Origin: Comamonadaceae bacterium G21597-S1
GTDB taxonomy: Bacteria > Pseudomonadota > Gammaproteobacteria > Burkholderiales > Burkholderiaceae_C
DNA: 64,000 bases
NCBI GenBank assembly: GCA_027214345.1
Contig: JAPWHR010000008.1
Coordinates: 1 to 64,000 of the forward strand
Reading direction: 5' to 3'
The notes under the pieces are model-generated. The model did not search any database and had not been told where the DNA came from. It saw only the letters and a program-made list of their open reading frames with translations. Shown in pieces: positions 1 to 9,075 of this stretch (position 1 is its first letter; the number at the start of each line of letters is the position of its first letter). Position numbers and translations under genes: made by a program.

Positions 1-315
1 CGGCTCTCATGACCTCAACTTCTCGAACCGCCCGGTGCGGACCCGCATGCCGGGTGGTGTGGCAGGGGCGCAGCCGATAATGGCTGCCTCCTATGCCGAT
101 GCCGCGACTCCGGGTTGTCCACCGTGCTTGTGGTCTAAGCTGTTGACAAGTTGCTGGATAACTCGCGCAGGCGGCGTCGGCATTGGGCTTGCGGACCCTG
201 CCTGTTCGGCAGGCAGTGCGTCGGCGTCGCGCATCGGTCACGTGGGTGCATGCCACAATGTCCGGATGCCTGATTCGGGCACCACTCACGAACGACACCA
301 TCAAGGAGGGCCACC
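1..315. other. Non-coding or unassigned left edge
   Basis: I see no convincing gene here. It contains a stem-loop at 198-216 and, at its end, the strong ribosome binding site (AAGGAGG, 303-309) of the TM2-domain gene. A TTGACA at 143-148 has no matching -10 box at the right distance. The start of the window may hold the tail or control region of a gene outside it. Confidence 0.5.
198..216. terminator. Stem-loop, possible weak terminator
   Basis: Perfect 7-bp arms CTGCCTG/CAGGCAG enclose a 5-base loop TTCGG. There is no T-run on either side, so intrinsic termination is doubtful. The hairpin lies about 100 bases upstream of the TM2-domain gene and could end a transcript entering from the left or sit in that gene's leader. 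Confidence 0.25.
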
Positions 316-714
316 ATGGCGCAGGAGGGCGACACCCATTCGAAACTGGTCGGATATGCATTGTGGATATTCGGCTTTACCGGGTCGCACCGCTTCTATT
401 ACGGCAAGCCGGTGACTGGCACCATCTGGTTCTTCACGCTGGGCCTGCTGGGCATCGGCTGGTTGATCGACCTGTTCCTGATCCCGTCGATGGATCGGCA
501 GGCCGACATCCGTTTCCGTCCGGGGCCGGTCAATTATTCGATCGCCTGGGTGTTGCTGACCTTCCTGGGCCTGTTCGGCATCCATCGCATGTACATGGGC
601 AAGTGGATCACCGGCCTGTTGTACCTGGTCACGCTGGGCTTGTTCGGTATCGGCTACCTGTACGACTACTGGACGCTGAACGACCAGATCGCGATCAAGA
701 ACGGCTCGCGCTGA
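316..714 (+). CDS. Double TM2-domain membrane protein
   Basis: A small inner-membrane protein of 132 residues with two TM2 units in tandem. Each unit has a first helix, a G-x-H-R-x-Y-x-G-K turn (residues about 26-37 and 80-92), then a second helix ending in G-I-G-W/Y-L-x-D. The two halves are clearly internal duplicates: FTGSHRFYYGK against LFGIHRMYMGK. TM2 proteins are widespread and most have no proven biochemical role, so none is given here. The start is well supported by AAGGAGG 7 bases upstream. It is followed after about 50 bases by the GST-like gene on the same strand. Confidence 0.85.
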   Translation: MAQEGDTHSKLVGYALWIFGFTGSHRFYYGKPVTGTIWFFTLGLLGIGWLIDLFLIPSMDRQADIRFRPGPVNYSIAWVLLTFLGLFGIHRMYMGKWITGLLYLVTLGLFGIGYLYDYWTLNDQIAIKNGSR

Positions 715-764
715 GGCGTCGTGGGCGCGTGTGTCTGCAAGGGCCCGAGGGAGGCGCCATCGGC

Positions 765-1442
765 ATGAAAGCGCAAGGGCATGCACTGCCGGCGGTGCTG
801 TATTCGTTCCGGCGCTGTCCGTACGCGATCCGTGCGCGCATGGGTCTGCATGCGGCTGGTGTCGTGGTGCAGATCCGCGAAGTGGTGTTGCGCGACAAGC
901 CCGCGTCGCTGCGGCTCTTGTCGCCGAAGGCAACGGTCCCGGTCTTGCTGCTGCCCGACGGCACGGTGCTTGACGAGAGCCTGGACATCCTGCTCTGGGC
1001 CTTGCGGCAGCATGACCCCGGGCATTGGCTGGCAGGCGTGGACGACGACGCGGTGCGTCGCTGGGTGACGCGTAACGACACCGACTTCAAGCCCTTGCTG
1101 GACCGCTACAAATATGCGCCGCGGCATCCCGAATTGTCATCGCTGCAGCATCGCGACATGGCGCTGCAGGTCTTCGTCGGGCCGCTCGACGATGCTCTCG
1201 CTTCCCGGCCGTTCCTGTGTGGCACGCAACCCGGCTGGGCGGACGTTGCGGTGTTCCCGTTCGTGCGGCAGTTCGCCATGGTCGAGCCGGCCTGGTTCGC
1301 CGACGAACCCGCCCTGCCGTCGCTGCGCCGATGGCTGGATTTCTGGCTGGCCAGCCCCTGGTTCGGCGCCGTCATGGCCAAGCGGCCTGTCTGGGTCGAT
1401 TCGCGGCCTGACACCGATGGGCGCGCGCAGGCACTGGTGTAA
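765..1442 (+). CDS. Glutathione S-transferase-like protein
   Basis: A cytoplasmic protein of 225 residues with a thioredoxin-fold N-terminal domain and an all-helical C-terminal domain, the usual GST layout and size. The N-terminal strand is followed by CPYA (YSFRRCPYAIRARM, residues about 10-23), a Cys-type active site like that of glutaredoxin-2 and omega/beta-like GSTs, rather than the Tyr/Ser type. TVPVLLLPDG and LDESLDI match the cis-Pro and glutathione-binding Glu-Ser positions. The C-terminal half contains GTQPGWADVAVFPFVRQF. The substrate is unknown. The ATG at 765 is chosen because the GST fold begins right after it; the frame stays open upstream without family similarity. Confidence 0.8.
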   Translation: MKAQGHALPAVLYSFRRCPYAIRARMGLHAAGVVVQIREVVLRDKPASLRLLSPKATVPVLLLPDGTVLDESLDILLWALRQHDPGHWLAGVDDDAVRRWVTRNDTDFKPLLDRYKYAPRHPELSSLQHRDMALQVFVGPLDDALASRPFLCGTQPGWADVAVFPFVRQFAMVEPAWFADEPALPSLRRWLDFWLASPWFGAVMAKRPVWVDSRPDTDGRAQALV

Positions 1443-1484
1443 ATTCGCCAGCGTGTCCATGCATGAAGAAGGTGATGCCGTCCG

Positions 1485-2417
1485 ATGAATGAAACCCTGC
1501 TGGAAGCCGCGGCCCGCATATGGCACAGCCTGGGCTCGCTGGCCGTGTCCGGTGCGCGCATCGTCGGGATCCTGCTCGCGGCCTGGCTGGCACTGAGCAT
1601 CTCGCGGCGGGCGCTGCGCGTCCTGCGCGCCCGGATCGCCGTGCGCCTGGAGGATGCCGAGGCGATCAAGCGCGCGGACACGCTGAGCCGGGTGTTCCGC
1701 TACATCACGACCGTCATCATCAGCCTGATCAGCTTCATCGCGGTCTTGTCGGAGCTTGGCGTTTCGGTGGCGCCGATCCTCGGTGCGGCGGGTGTCGTCG
1801 GCCTGGCGGTCGGTTTCGGTGCGCAAAGCCTGGTCAAGGACTACGTGACCGGCCTGTTTCTGCTGGTGGAGAACCAGATCCGCCAGGGGGACGTGGTCCA
1901 GCTGGGCGAGTTCAGCGGCTCGGTCGAGGAGGTCACGCTGCGTTACGTGCGTCTGCGCGACTACAGCGGCAACGTCTATTTCATTCCAAACGGAACCATC
2001 TCCACGGTGGTCAACATGAGTCGCGGATTCGCGCACGCGGTGATCGACATCGGCGTGGCCTACGGCGCCGACCTGGATCAGGTGATGCAACTCATGCGCG
2101 AGGTCGCGGTGCAGATGCGCCAGGAGCCCGACTTCGCGCCCCAGATCCTCGACGACCTGGAGATTGCCGGTGTGCAGGATTGGGCGGACTCGTCAGTGAA
2201 GATACGGGCCCGTTTCCGGGTCATGGCCTTGTCGCAGTGGGCGGTGCGCCGGGCCTATCTGCTGCGCCTCAAGCGGGCCTTCGATGTCCATGGCATCGAA
2301 ATCCCGTTCCCCCAGCTCACGGTGCACCGGCAGCGGGACGGCAGCCTGCCGGACACGCAGGCCGAGCCGCCGCGCGTGGCCGCGGCTGGCGACGGCCAGT
2401 CCGCGGCGCGCAGCTGA
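1485..2417 (+). CDS. Small-conductance mechanosensitive channel, MscS family
   Basis: An inner-membrane channel expected to open under membrane tension and release solutes on hypo-osmotic shock. The 310-residue length is close to E. coli MscS (286). Two hydrophobic N-terminal helices are followed by a Gly/Ala-rich pore helix (ILGAAGVVGLAVGFGAQSLV, about residues 97-116), the family's hallmark. The beta domain contains RQGDVVQL and FIPNGTI, matching the conserved PNG turn. A longer C-terminal alpha/beta domain ends in a Pro/Ala-rich tail. It stands alone on the plus strand, 42 bases after the GST gene, and faces an antiporter gene whose stop lies 33 bases away. It is near the trehalose operon but not part of it. 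Confidence 0.92.
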   Translation: MNETLLEAAARIWHSLGSLAVSGARIVGILLAAWLALSISRRALRVLRARIAVRLEDAEAIKRADTLSRVFRYITTVIISLISFIAVLSELGVSVAPILGAAGVVGLAVGFGAQSLVKDYVTGLFLLVENQIRQGDVVQLGEFSGSVEEVTLRYVRLRDYSGNVYFIPNGTISTVVNMSRGFAHAVIDIGVAYGADLDQVMQLMREVAVQMRQEPDFAPQILDDLEIAGVQDWADSSVKIRARFRVMALSQWAVRRAYLLRLKRAFDVHGIEIPFPQLTVHRQRDGSLPDTQAEPPRVAAAGDGQSAARS

Positions 2418-2449
2418 CGGCGCTGGCGCCGACAGCGCGGAGCGCGGCC

Positions 2450-3763
2450 TCAACCGGCGCTGGGCCGGGTCTCGCCCGGAGGGTTGGCCTCGGTGTGGGC
2501 GGGTGGCTGCGCCGCGTCGGCTTGCGCCGGCGCCGTGTCCGGCCTGTCCACGGCCTTTGCGGCCTCTGCCGCTTCTGCGGCTTTCACCATCTTGTTGTGA
2601 TGGCCCTCCGGCAGCGGACCGACCAGAACGTTGAAGTCCACCGGCTTGGCCAGCACCAGCGAGGGCAACAGGGTCGATACGCCGGCATAGAAGAGCAGCG
2701 CGCCGTACAGGGCATCGGAGACCTGGAATCGCTCGCGCATGATGGTGGCCAGCACCAGCGTGAAGATCAGCGTGGGCGTCAAAGCCGTGGCCACGCGCAG
2801 GCTGCCGCGCGCAGTTTCGCCGCCGGTCATGCGCCGGTGCAGCCAGATCGAGCCGATGCGCAGCGGCAGCACCACCGCCGTCAGGCCCAGTCCCCACCAC
2901 AAGGCTTCCCAGCTCAGGGCGCCCGACGGCACCCGCATGCCCATGTAGAAGAAGTAGAACGGGACGAAGAACGACGCGAACATCTGGATCGCGCGCAGGT
3001 TCTCGTCCGAGGCCAGCAAGGGCATGCGCTGGCGCAACAGCCGGGCGATGAAGCCGGCCAGGAACGCCCCCACAAGGTAATACACGCCCAGCTGGTAGGT
3101 GATGTAGGCCGCGATCAGGCCCACCATCACCAGCAGTGAGAATTCCGAGCCGGGCGCATGGGGCAATACCAGCCGGCCCAGCCCGATGAACAGCAGCGGC
3201 ATGCCGACGATCATCAGCACCAGTGCGCCGGAGGCATAACTCAACCGCTCGATCGAGCCCGATTGCAGCACCAGGAACAGCACCAGCAGCGCCAACAGCT
3301 CGCCGCCGACCGCCTTCACGGTCACCCAGTAACGCTCGTCCTCGGTCAGGCCCAGACGGGACAAGGTGTCCAGGATGAAGCCGGTGGAGGGCGTCAGCAG
3401 CGCCAGCGCCAGCAATGCCGATACCTGCCAGGAAAGGCCCAGGTAATGCATCGACAACAGCGCCGCGCCGGTCAGCGTGATGGCCCGCGCCACCAGATGG
3501 CTCAGCAGCGGCCACATGCCCCGACGCAGTTCGTCCATCTGCACTTCCAGGCCCGCGAACAGGAACAGGGACGAGATGCCCAGCGTGGCTAGCAGCGCCA
3601 GCGTGGCGTCCTGGCTGAACCCGACCAGGAAGACCGCCGCGACCATGCCGAACGCGAAGCTGGTCAGCGGCGCCGGGATGCGGAAGCGCTGCAGTGCGCG
3701 CGGAATGACCAGCAATCCGAAGATCAGCAGCAGATAGACGACTTCACTGGTAATGGCGGGCAT
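2450..3763 (-). CDS. Cation:proton antiporter (CPA2/KefB-type membrane domain)
   Basis: An inner-membrane protein of 437 residues with about 12 hydrophobic segments, resembling the Na+/H+ exchanger domain of the monovalent cation:proton antiporter-2 family. Recognisable stretches are ISSLFLFAGLEVQMDELRRG (about residues 63-82) and LLTPSTGFILDTLSRLGL, where related transporters carry the ion-binding region. There is no C-terminal TrkA-N/RCK nucleotide-binding domain; a Pro/Ala/Asp-rich tail takes its place. It could move K+ or Na+ against H+; the ion cannot be told from sequence. The start at 3763 (MPAITSEVVYLL) fits the first membrane helix. An ATG at 3820 would add a Pro/Cys-rich leader and is unlikely. 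The Shine-Dalgarno is weak. Confidence 0.85.
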   Translation of the reverse strand: MPAITSEVVYLLLIFGLLVIPRALQRFRIPAPLTSFAFGMVAAVFLVGFSQDATLALLATLGISSLFLFAGLEVQMDELRRGMWPLLSHLVARAITLTGAALLSMHYLGLSWQVSALLALALLTPSTGFILDTLSRLGLTEDERYWVTVKAVGGELLALLVLFLVLQSGSIERLSYASGALVLMIVGMPLLFIGLGRLVLPHAPGSEFSLLVMVGLIAAYITYQLGVYYLVGAFLAGFIARLLRQRMPLLASDENLRAIQMFASFFVPFYFFYMGMRVPSGALSWEALWWGLGLTAVVLPLRIGSIWLHRRMTGGETARGSLRVATALTPTLIFTLVLATIMRERFQVSDALYGALLFYAGVSTLLPSLVLAKPVDFNVLVGPLPEGHHNKMVKAAEAAEAAKAVDRPDTAPAQADAAQPPAHTEANPPGETRPSAG

Positions 3764-3900
3764 GCAGCAAGGAGGACCTGGGTGGGGGGAGGGTGGTGCG
3801 CACGGCGGATGCCGGCACACGAGGGGAGGACGGGGCGAACGGCATTGCCGGTCGCAAGGCTCGTATTTTACCGGCAGCGGCCGGGCATGGAGCCAGCCCG

Positions 3901-3924
3901 GGCCATGGTTGCCACACCATGGCC
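3901..3924 (-). terminator. Stem-loop after the trehalose operon
   Basis: Perfect 9-bp arms GGCCATGGT/ACCATGGCC enclose a 6-base loop, 19 bases past the malQ-treY stop and before the antiporter start. No T-run follows on the minus strand, so it may act as an mRNA 3'-end stabiliser or a factor-assisted terminator rather than a classic intrinsic one. Confidence 0.4.
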
Positions 3925-3942
3925 GAGGCTATTGGCTGGGGG

Positions 3943-6900
3943 TCACGGCCCTGTCACGAATGCGGCCATGGGGAAGTGCGCGAAGGCTTGCGCCACGCCG
4001 ACCCGACCGGCCTGCACCTCAATGGTGCGGCCGGTCAAGGTGTCGGTCATGCGGGTGCCGTCAGGCAGATCCAGTTCCACGCAGGTATCGGTCCAGACGT
4101 CGGTTCCGACGGGCAACACGTTGCGCAGCTCCATCAAACGGGCCAGCAGCCGGGGCACGAGCACGATCAGCGACGTGTCACCCAGGCCCCGCCGGAACGC
4201 GATCACATGATCGGCCGCCGCTCCGGTGGTGGCCAAGGCGGTGTAGTCGCCGTCGCGCAGCAGGTCCGGCCGTTGCCGGCGCAGCGTCAGCATGCGCCAG
4301 GTGACCCACATTTTGGCGCGGCCGTCTTCGGGATGCGCGAGCAAGGACGCGGCCTGTCCAGGGTCGTGCCGGTGCAATGCATCCAGCATGACGGCCAGGC
4401 GCGCATGGTCCACGGGTGACCGGTTGTCCGGATCCACCAGGGTCAGCTGCAGGGTCTCCATGCCCTGGTACAGGTCTGGTACGCCGGGGCAACTGAACTT
4501 GAGCATGGCCAGCGCCAGGCTGTTGAAGGCACCGAACCAGGCCAGCGACGTGGTCAAGGCCCGCAGGTCGTCGAGGAAGGGGTTGTGCGGGCCCGGGCGC
4601 AACAGGCCGCGGACAAAATGCTCGAGCGCATCCTCGTAGGCTGTGTTCGGAACGGTCCAGCGGGTGTGGACCTTGGCCTCGCGCGCGGCCTTGTGCATGT
4701 AGCGCACGATCCGCAGAACATAGGCCTCGCGGGCCTGCGGATCGTCCAGGTCAGCGACCGGCAGCGTGCCCAGCAGCGTCTGGTACAGCAGGTATTCGTC
4801 CGCGCGCGATGGTGCCAGCATGTGCTCCCCCTGGCTTTGCAGTTCGGAGCGCAGCGCGCGATTCATCTGACGCCAGCGCCGCAGTGCCAGTCGCCATCGC
4901 GCCGGAATCTCGGACAACACGTGGATGCGGCAACGCACATCTTCGGAGCGCTTGTTGTCGTGGGTCGACGTGGCCAGCATGGTATGGGGCCAGCGCCGGA
5001 CCCGGTCCGCATTGGCGGCGTGAAAGTCCGCCGGCGCATAACCGAAGATCGCCGGCTCGCCACCCACCTCGTTGAGCGAGCTGAGCGGGAAATACCGATA
5101 AAACGCTGTGTCCTCGACGCCCTTGGCGGTGACCGGCGCGCTGAACTGCTGGAAGCGCACGGCAAAGCGCCGGATACGCGTGCGCAGCGCGGCATCGGCC
5201 CCGGCCCCGTCAATGGATTGCGCCAGCAGGCAGTCGCGCACGAAGTCGAAAATCGACAGGTCGGCGTCCTGGCTGTGGTTGCGGGCCTCGGTCACGGCCC
5301 ATTCGATATAGCGCCGGTCCTGCTGCGACGGTTGTTCGCGGATGTAGCTGCGGTAGACCGGCATGGCGGCCACGACCTCGGCCAGCGCCCGGCGCAACTC
5401 GTTGTGCGTGTAGTCGCGGGTGCGCCGGTCGGCATGGGCAATGCGCACCAGCTCGGTCGACAGCACCTGCAGCTCGGCCGCCAGCGCGAAGCGCATGATG
5501 TCGCGCTTGCCGTCGTGGGCCAGGGTTTCGAAGCTGCGCGCGTCGCCGGTGAAATTGCGCCAGATGTGAGCGAACCGCTGCTCCGCCTCGGTGTCGACGA
5601 GCACGCCGCCGGCGACGTTGGCGAAGCGGTATCCGGTGGTGCCGTGGATGGCCCAGTCCAGCGGAATCTCCTCGTGGGCCGCGGCGATCTTCTCCGCCAC
5701 CACGTACAGCGGCCGCTGCGGCCGGCCGTCGGCATCGGTCGCGGGCAGGGCCCATCCGCGGCGCGCCGCATATCCGCGCTGCAGGCGCGCGAAGTAGTGG
5801 GCCGGGTCGTACAAGCCGTCGGGATGGTCGATACGCAGCCCGTCGATGACGCCGCGCGCTGCCAGGTCCAGCGCCATCGACTGCGTGGCCTCGAACACCG
5901 CGCTGCGCTCGATGCGCAAGGCCGCCAGGTCGTTGATGTCAAAGAAGCGCCGGTAGTTGATCTCGTCGGCTGCAACGCGCCAGAACGCCAGCCGGTAGGC
6001 CTGCGCCTCGATCAGCCGGTGCAGGCCGTCGCGGGACGGCTCCAAGTTGAGCTCGGCAACCGTGCCCGCGATCGCGTGCGCGAGCGCATCGTGACGTGTC
6101 ACCAGGCGGCCGAGCCGGGCCTTGAGCAGTTCCTTGTCGCGTGCGCGCTCATGGCGGGTGGCCTCGCGCGTGTCCTCGCGCGCGGGCAAATGGCCGAACG
6201 CGGCCGCGACGCTGGCCATGGCGGCCGCCAGATCGGGGTCGGTGACTCGTTCCAGCGCCGGCTGCAGCAGCGTCGCGTAGGTCTCCGGCGCCAGCGGGAA
6301 GCGGTGATCGAAATAATGCAGCGCAAAACTGCCGCCGGTCGCGTCGAAGGCCAGCTGCAGCTCGCCGGCCATCAGCACCTCGCCATAGTGGTTGCCCAGC
6401 ACCGGGAGCAGCACCTTGCCGCGCAATTGCGCATTGAGCGGTTGCCAGTCGATGTCGAAGTGCCGCGCATACAGCGAACACGGGCCGTTCTCCAGCACAT
6501 CGTTCCACCAGGCGTTGTCGCCACCGAGCACGCCCATGTGGTTGGGAACCATGTCCAGCAGCTGGCCCATGCCATGGTGTTGCAAGGCCGCGCAGAAGCG
6601 CTCGAACGCCTGCGGCCCGCCGAGTTCGGGATTGATCTCGTCGTGGGCCACGACATCGTAACCATGGGTGCTGCCAGCCCGTGCGCGGTGGATCGGCGAG
6701 CAATAGACATGGCTCACGCCGAGCTGCGCGAGGTAGGGAAGAATGCGCACCGCATCGTCGAAACCGAAATCCTGCTGGAACTGCAGCCGGTAGGTGGCGC
6801 GGGGGATCCGCGCCTGGCCGGCGGGGCCGGGTGCGCGCGCGCCCATCCGGCGCGGGCGGATGGCCGACAAGGTCTGCGCGAGTCGGCCCAGGCCGTCGTC

Positions 6901-9075
6901 CCGGCTCAGCTCGGCCAAGCCGATCGGCAGCTTGCGCCGCCAGTTCGGATGTTCGTGCGTCGTCGACGGCAGGTTGACCTGGTCGGTCACCGACAACACG
7001 TCTTCCATCTGCACCATCATCACCGCCGACGGCGCGCCGGCCAGATAGGCATGGACGGCCCGCATCACGTCGCCCGGCAGTTGTTCCTTGCCCGCGGCTG
7101 CGGCAACCGCCTCGGCCGACAACAGGTTCGCATGGCGCAGTGCCAGCAGCAGCCGGGTGCGTTCCTGCGCGCGGTCCCCCAGTTGCTTCTCGAACAGGTG
7201 CTCGCCGGGGTACAGGCCCAGCCGCAGCCGCTGCTGCAGGTCGTGCCCGCACCACCAGCCGGCCAGCGTGGCCAGGTCGTGCGTGCTGACCGCGGCCAGT
7301 GCGGCGCCCGGATAGTCGGACGGCGAACGGAAGCCGCCGTCGCCGCTGCGCTCGAAGTACAGCAGCCGGTACGACAACACGTCGCGGCGGGCCAGTGCCT
7401 GGCGCATCTCGTCGGCGACGGTGCCCAGGTCTTCGCCGATCACCATGCAGCGGTTGCGCTGGCTCTCGAGCGCGACGATGGCCAGCATCTCGTCCAGCGC
7501 GTAATGCACATAGGCCCCGTCGCGGGCCGAATAGCCGCCGGGGATCCAGAACAGGCGCATCAAGCCCATGACATGGTCGATGCGCAAGGCGCCGGATGCC
7601 CGCATCGCGCTGCGCAGGGTGTCGATGAACAGCCGGTAGTGGTCCGTGCGCAGCCGATCCGGCCGCAGCGCAGGCAGGCCCCAGCCCTGGCCATTCGGAT
7701 TGAACTCGTCCGGCGGAGCGCCCACGCTGGCATGGGTGGCAAAACAATGCTGGTGGCTCCAGCTGTCCGAGCCGGCGCGATCGACCGAAACCGCCAGGTC
7801 CAGGTACAGGCCCACACCCATGCCCAGGTCTTCGCAACACTGCCGTACCCGGGCCAGCTGTCGCGTGGCCAGCCATTGCAGGTACTGGTGGAACCGGACC
7901 GCGTCGCCATGGTCACGGGCAAAGTCGCGCACCGCCGCGCCATCCGGGTCGCGCCAGGCGTCGGGCCAGACCGGCCAGCCCCACACAGAGGCATCGTCGG
8001 CATGCAGCCGGACCTGGATGGCCTCGAACAAGGCATGTTGGCGCAGCGCCTCTCCGCCATGGACGATGAAGTCGACGAAGGCCTGGCCATGGTCGTCCGC
8101 AGCCGAACCATCGCCGCCCAGGTGGCATTGCGCGAAGTGCGCGTACAACAGCTGCAGGATCTCCAGCTTGGCCGCGGCCACGCCGGGGTAGTCGACCAAT
8201 GCGGCCTGGCGCAAACGTGCCAAGCGCTGCTGGAATTCGGGCGCGGCGAAACGCTGGCGCGCGGGCATGCAATGGGCAAACTCGTCCACCGCCGGCACGT
8301 CGATGTACAACACATTGAGTTGCCTGCGCGAGCTGGGGCTGTAGGGGCTGGCATGCACGGGGTTGTGCGTGAACATCGCGTGCAGCGGATTGAGCCCGAC
8401 GATGTCGGCACCGCGGTCGGCCATCTGCCGCACCAGCTGCTCGAGGTCGCCGAAGTCGCCGATGCCCCAGTTGCGCTGCGAACGCAAGGTGTACAACTGC
8501 ACCGCCGGTCCCCAGACCCGGCCACCGTCGCGCAGCGCCGGTGGCCGGTAACACTGCTGCGGGGCACAGATCAGCAGCGTCTGGGCCGTACCCTGCGACG
8601 CCAGGCCGTCGACCTGCAGCCGGTAATAACCGACGGACAGCGGGAGCTCCAGCGCCAGCTGCCGCACGCACCAGGCAACACCCGCGCGTTCGGTGGTTTC
8701 GCCTTGTTCCAGCGCCTGGACATCGGCATGGCCTTCGCGCAGCTGGCTGCCGTGTTCGTCGAGCAAGCGCCAGCGCAACTCCGTGCGGGCCGTCGGCAGT
8801 CGCAGCTGCACACGCCACTGCCCGACGCCTTCGGGCAAGGCCAGCACCGGCGTGATCGCCTGGTCCCAGACGGCGTCGTGTGCCCGTGCCCAGGCCGCCT
8901 CCAGTGTCGCCGGTGTGTCGATCCCCGCATCGAACTCCCGCAGCAGCGCCAGCAAGGCGTCGGCGCTGACCTCCTTGTGATGGCCCCAGACGTCGTGGTA
9001 GTGGGTTGCGATGCCGTAGTGGGCGCAGAGTCGATGCAATGCCGCTCGCGCGTCGTCATGCCAGTGTTCAACCAT
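3943..9075 (-). CDS. treY: Fused 4-alpha-glucanotransferase / maltooligosyltrehalose synthase (MalQ-TreY)
   Basis: One 1710-residue cytoplasmic polypeptide with two complete GH enzymes. Residues 1 to about 745 are a MalQ (GH77) with RIDHVMGLMRLFWIP (nucleophile Asp near 498), IGEDLGT (acid Glu) and STHDL. Residues about 755-1710 are a TreY (GH13) with IPRATYRLQF, STHGYDVVAHDEINPELGG, DMVPNHMG, GLRIDHPDGLYDP and VVAEKI. MalQ shuffles maltooligosaccharide units, and TreY turns the reducing-end bond into a trehalosyl end, giving the TreZ substrate. The joint is a short Pro/Arg/Gly-rich linker (about 735-755). The start overlaps the treZ stop by 8 bases, indicating translational coupling. It is the last gene of the operon. 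The fusion lets MalQ feed chains of suitable length straight to TreY (inference). Confidence 0.95.
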   Translation of the reverse strand: MVEHWHDDARAALHRLCAHYGIATHYHDVWGHHKEVSADALLALLREFDAGIDTPATLEAAWARAHDAVWDQAITPVLALPEGVGQWRVQLRLPTARTELRWRLLDEHGSQLREGHADVQALEQGETTERAGVAWCVRQLALELPLSVGYYRLQVDGLASQGTAQTLLICAPQQCYRPPALRDGGRVWGPAVQLYTLRSQRNWGIGDFGDLEQLVRQMADRGADIVGLNPLHAMFTHNPVHASPYSPSSRRQLNVLYIDVPAVDEFAHCMPARQRFAAPEFQQRLARLRQAALVDYPGVAAAKLEILQLLYAHFAQCHLGGDGSAADDHGQAFVDFIVHGGEALRQHALFEAIQVRLHADDASVWGWPVWPDAWRDPDGAAVRDFARDHGDAVRFHQYLQWLATRQLARVRQCCEDLGMGVGLYLDLAVSVDRAGSDSWSHQHCFATHASVGAPPDEFNPNGQGWGLPALRPDRLRTDHYRLFIDTLRSAMRASGALRIDHVMGLMRLFWIPGGYSARDGAYVHYALDEMLAIVALESQRNRCMVIGEDLGTVADEMRQALARRDVLSYRLLYFERSGDGGFRSPSDYPGAALAAVSTHDLATLAGWWCGHDLQQRLRLGLYPGEHLFEKQLGDRAQERTRLLLALRHANLLSAEAVAAAAGKEQLPGDVMRAVHAYLAGAPSAVMMVQMEDVLSVTDQVNLPSTTHEHPNWRRKLPIGLAELSRDDGLGRLAQTLSAIRPRRMGARAPGPAGQARIPRATYRLQFQQDFGFDDAVRILPYLAQLGVSHVYCSPIHRARAGSTHGYDVVAHDEINPELGGPQAFERFCAALQHHGMGQLLDMVPNHMGVLGGDNAWWNDVLENGPCSLYARHFDIDWQPLNAQLRGKVLLPVLGNHYGEVLMAGELQLAFDATGGSFALHYFDHRFPLAPETYATLLQPALERVTDPDLAAAMASVAAAFGHLPAREDTREATRHERARDKELLKARLGRLVTRHDALAHAIAGTVAELNLEPSRDGLHRLIEAQAYRLAFWRVAADEINYRRFFDINDLAALRIERSAVFEATQSMALDLAARGVIDGLRIDHPDGLYDPAHYFARLQRGYAARRGWALPATDADGRPQRPLYVVAEKIAAAHEEIPLDWAIHGTTGYRFANVAGGVLVDTEAEQRFAHIWRNFTGDARSFETLAHDGKRDIMRFALAAELQVLSTELVRIAHADRRTRDYTHNELRRALAEVVAAMPVYRSYIREQPSQQDRRYIEWAVTEARNHSQDADLSIFDFVRDCLLAQSIDGAGADAALRTRIRRFAVRFQQFSAPVTAKGVEDTAFYRYFPLSSLNEVGGEPAIFGYAPADFHAANADRVRRWPHTMLATSTHDNKRSEDVRCRIHVLSEIPARWRLALRRWRQMNRALRSELQSQGEHMLAPSRADEYLLYQTLLGTLPVADLDDPQAREAYVLRIVRYMHKAAREAKVHTRWTVPNTAYEDALEHFVRGLLRPGPHNPFLDDLRALTTSLAWFGAFNSLALAMLKFSCPGVPDLYQGMETLQLTLVDPDNRSPVDHARLAVMLDALHRHDPGQAASLLAHPEDGRAKMWVTWRMLTLRRQRPDLLRDGDYTALATTGAAADHVIAFRRGLGDTSLIVLVPRLLARLMELRNVLPVGTDVWTDTCVELDLPDGTRMTDTLTGRTIEVQAGRVGVAQAFAHFPMAAFVTGP

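Noticed and set aside
143-171. TTGACA as a promoter -35 for the TM2 gene
   Set aside because: No acceptable -10 box at 16-18 bases; the only AT-rich stretch (GGATAAC) is too close.
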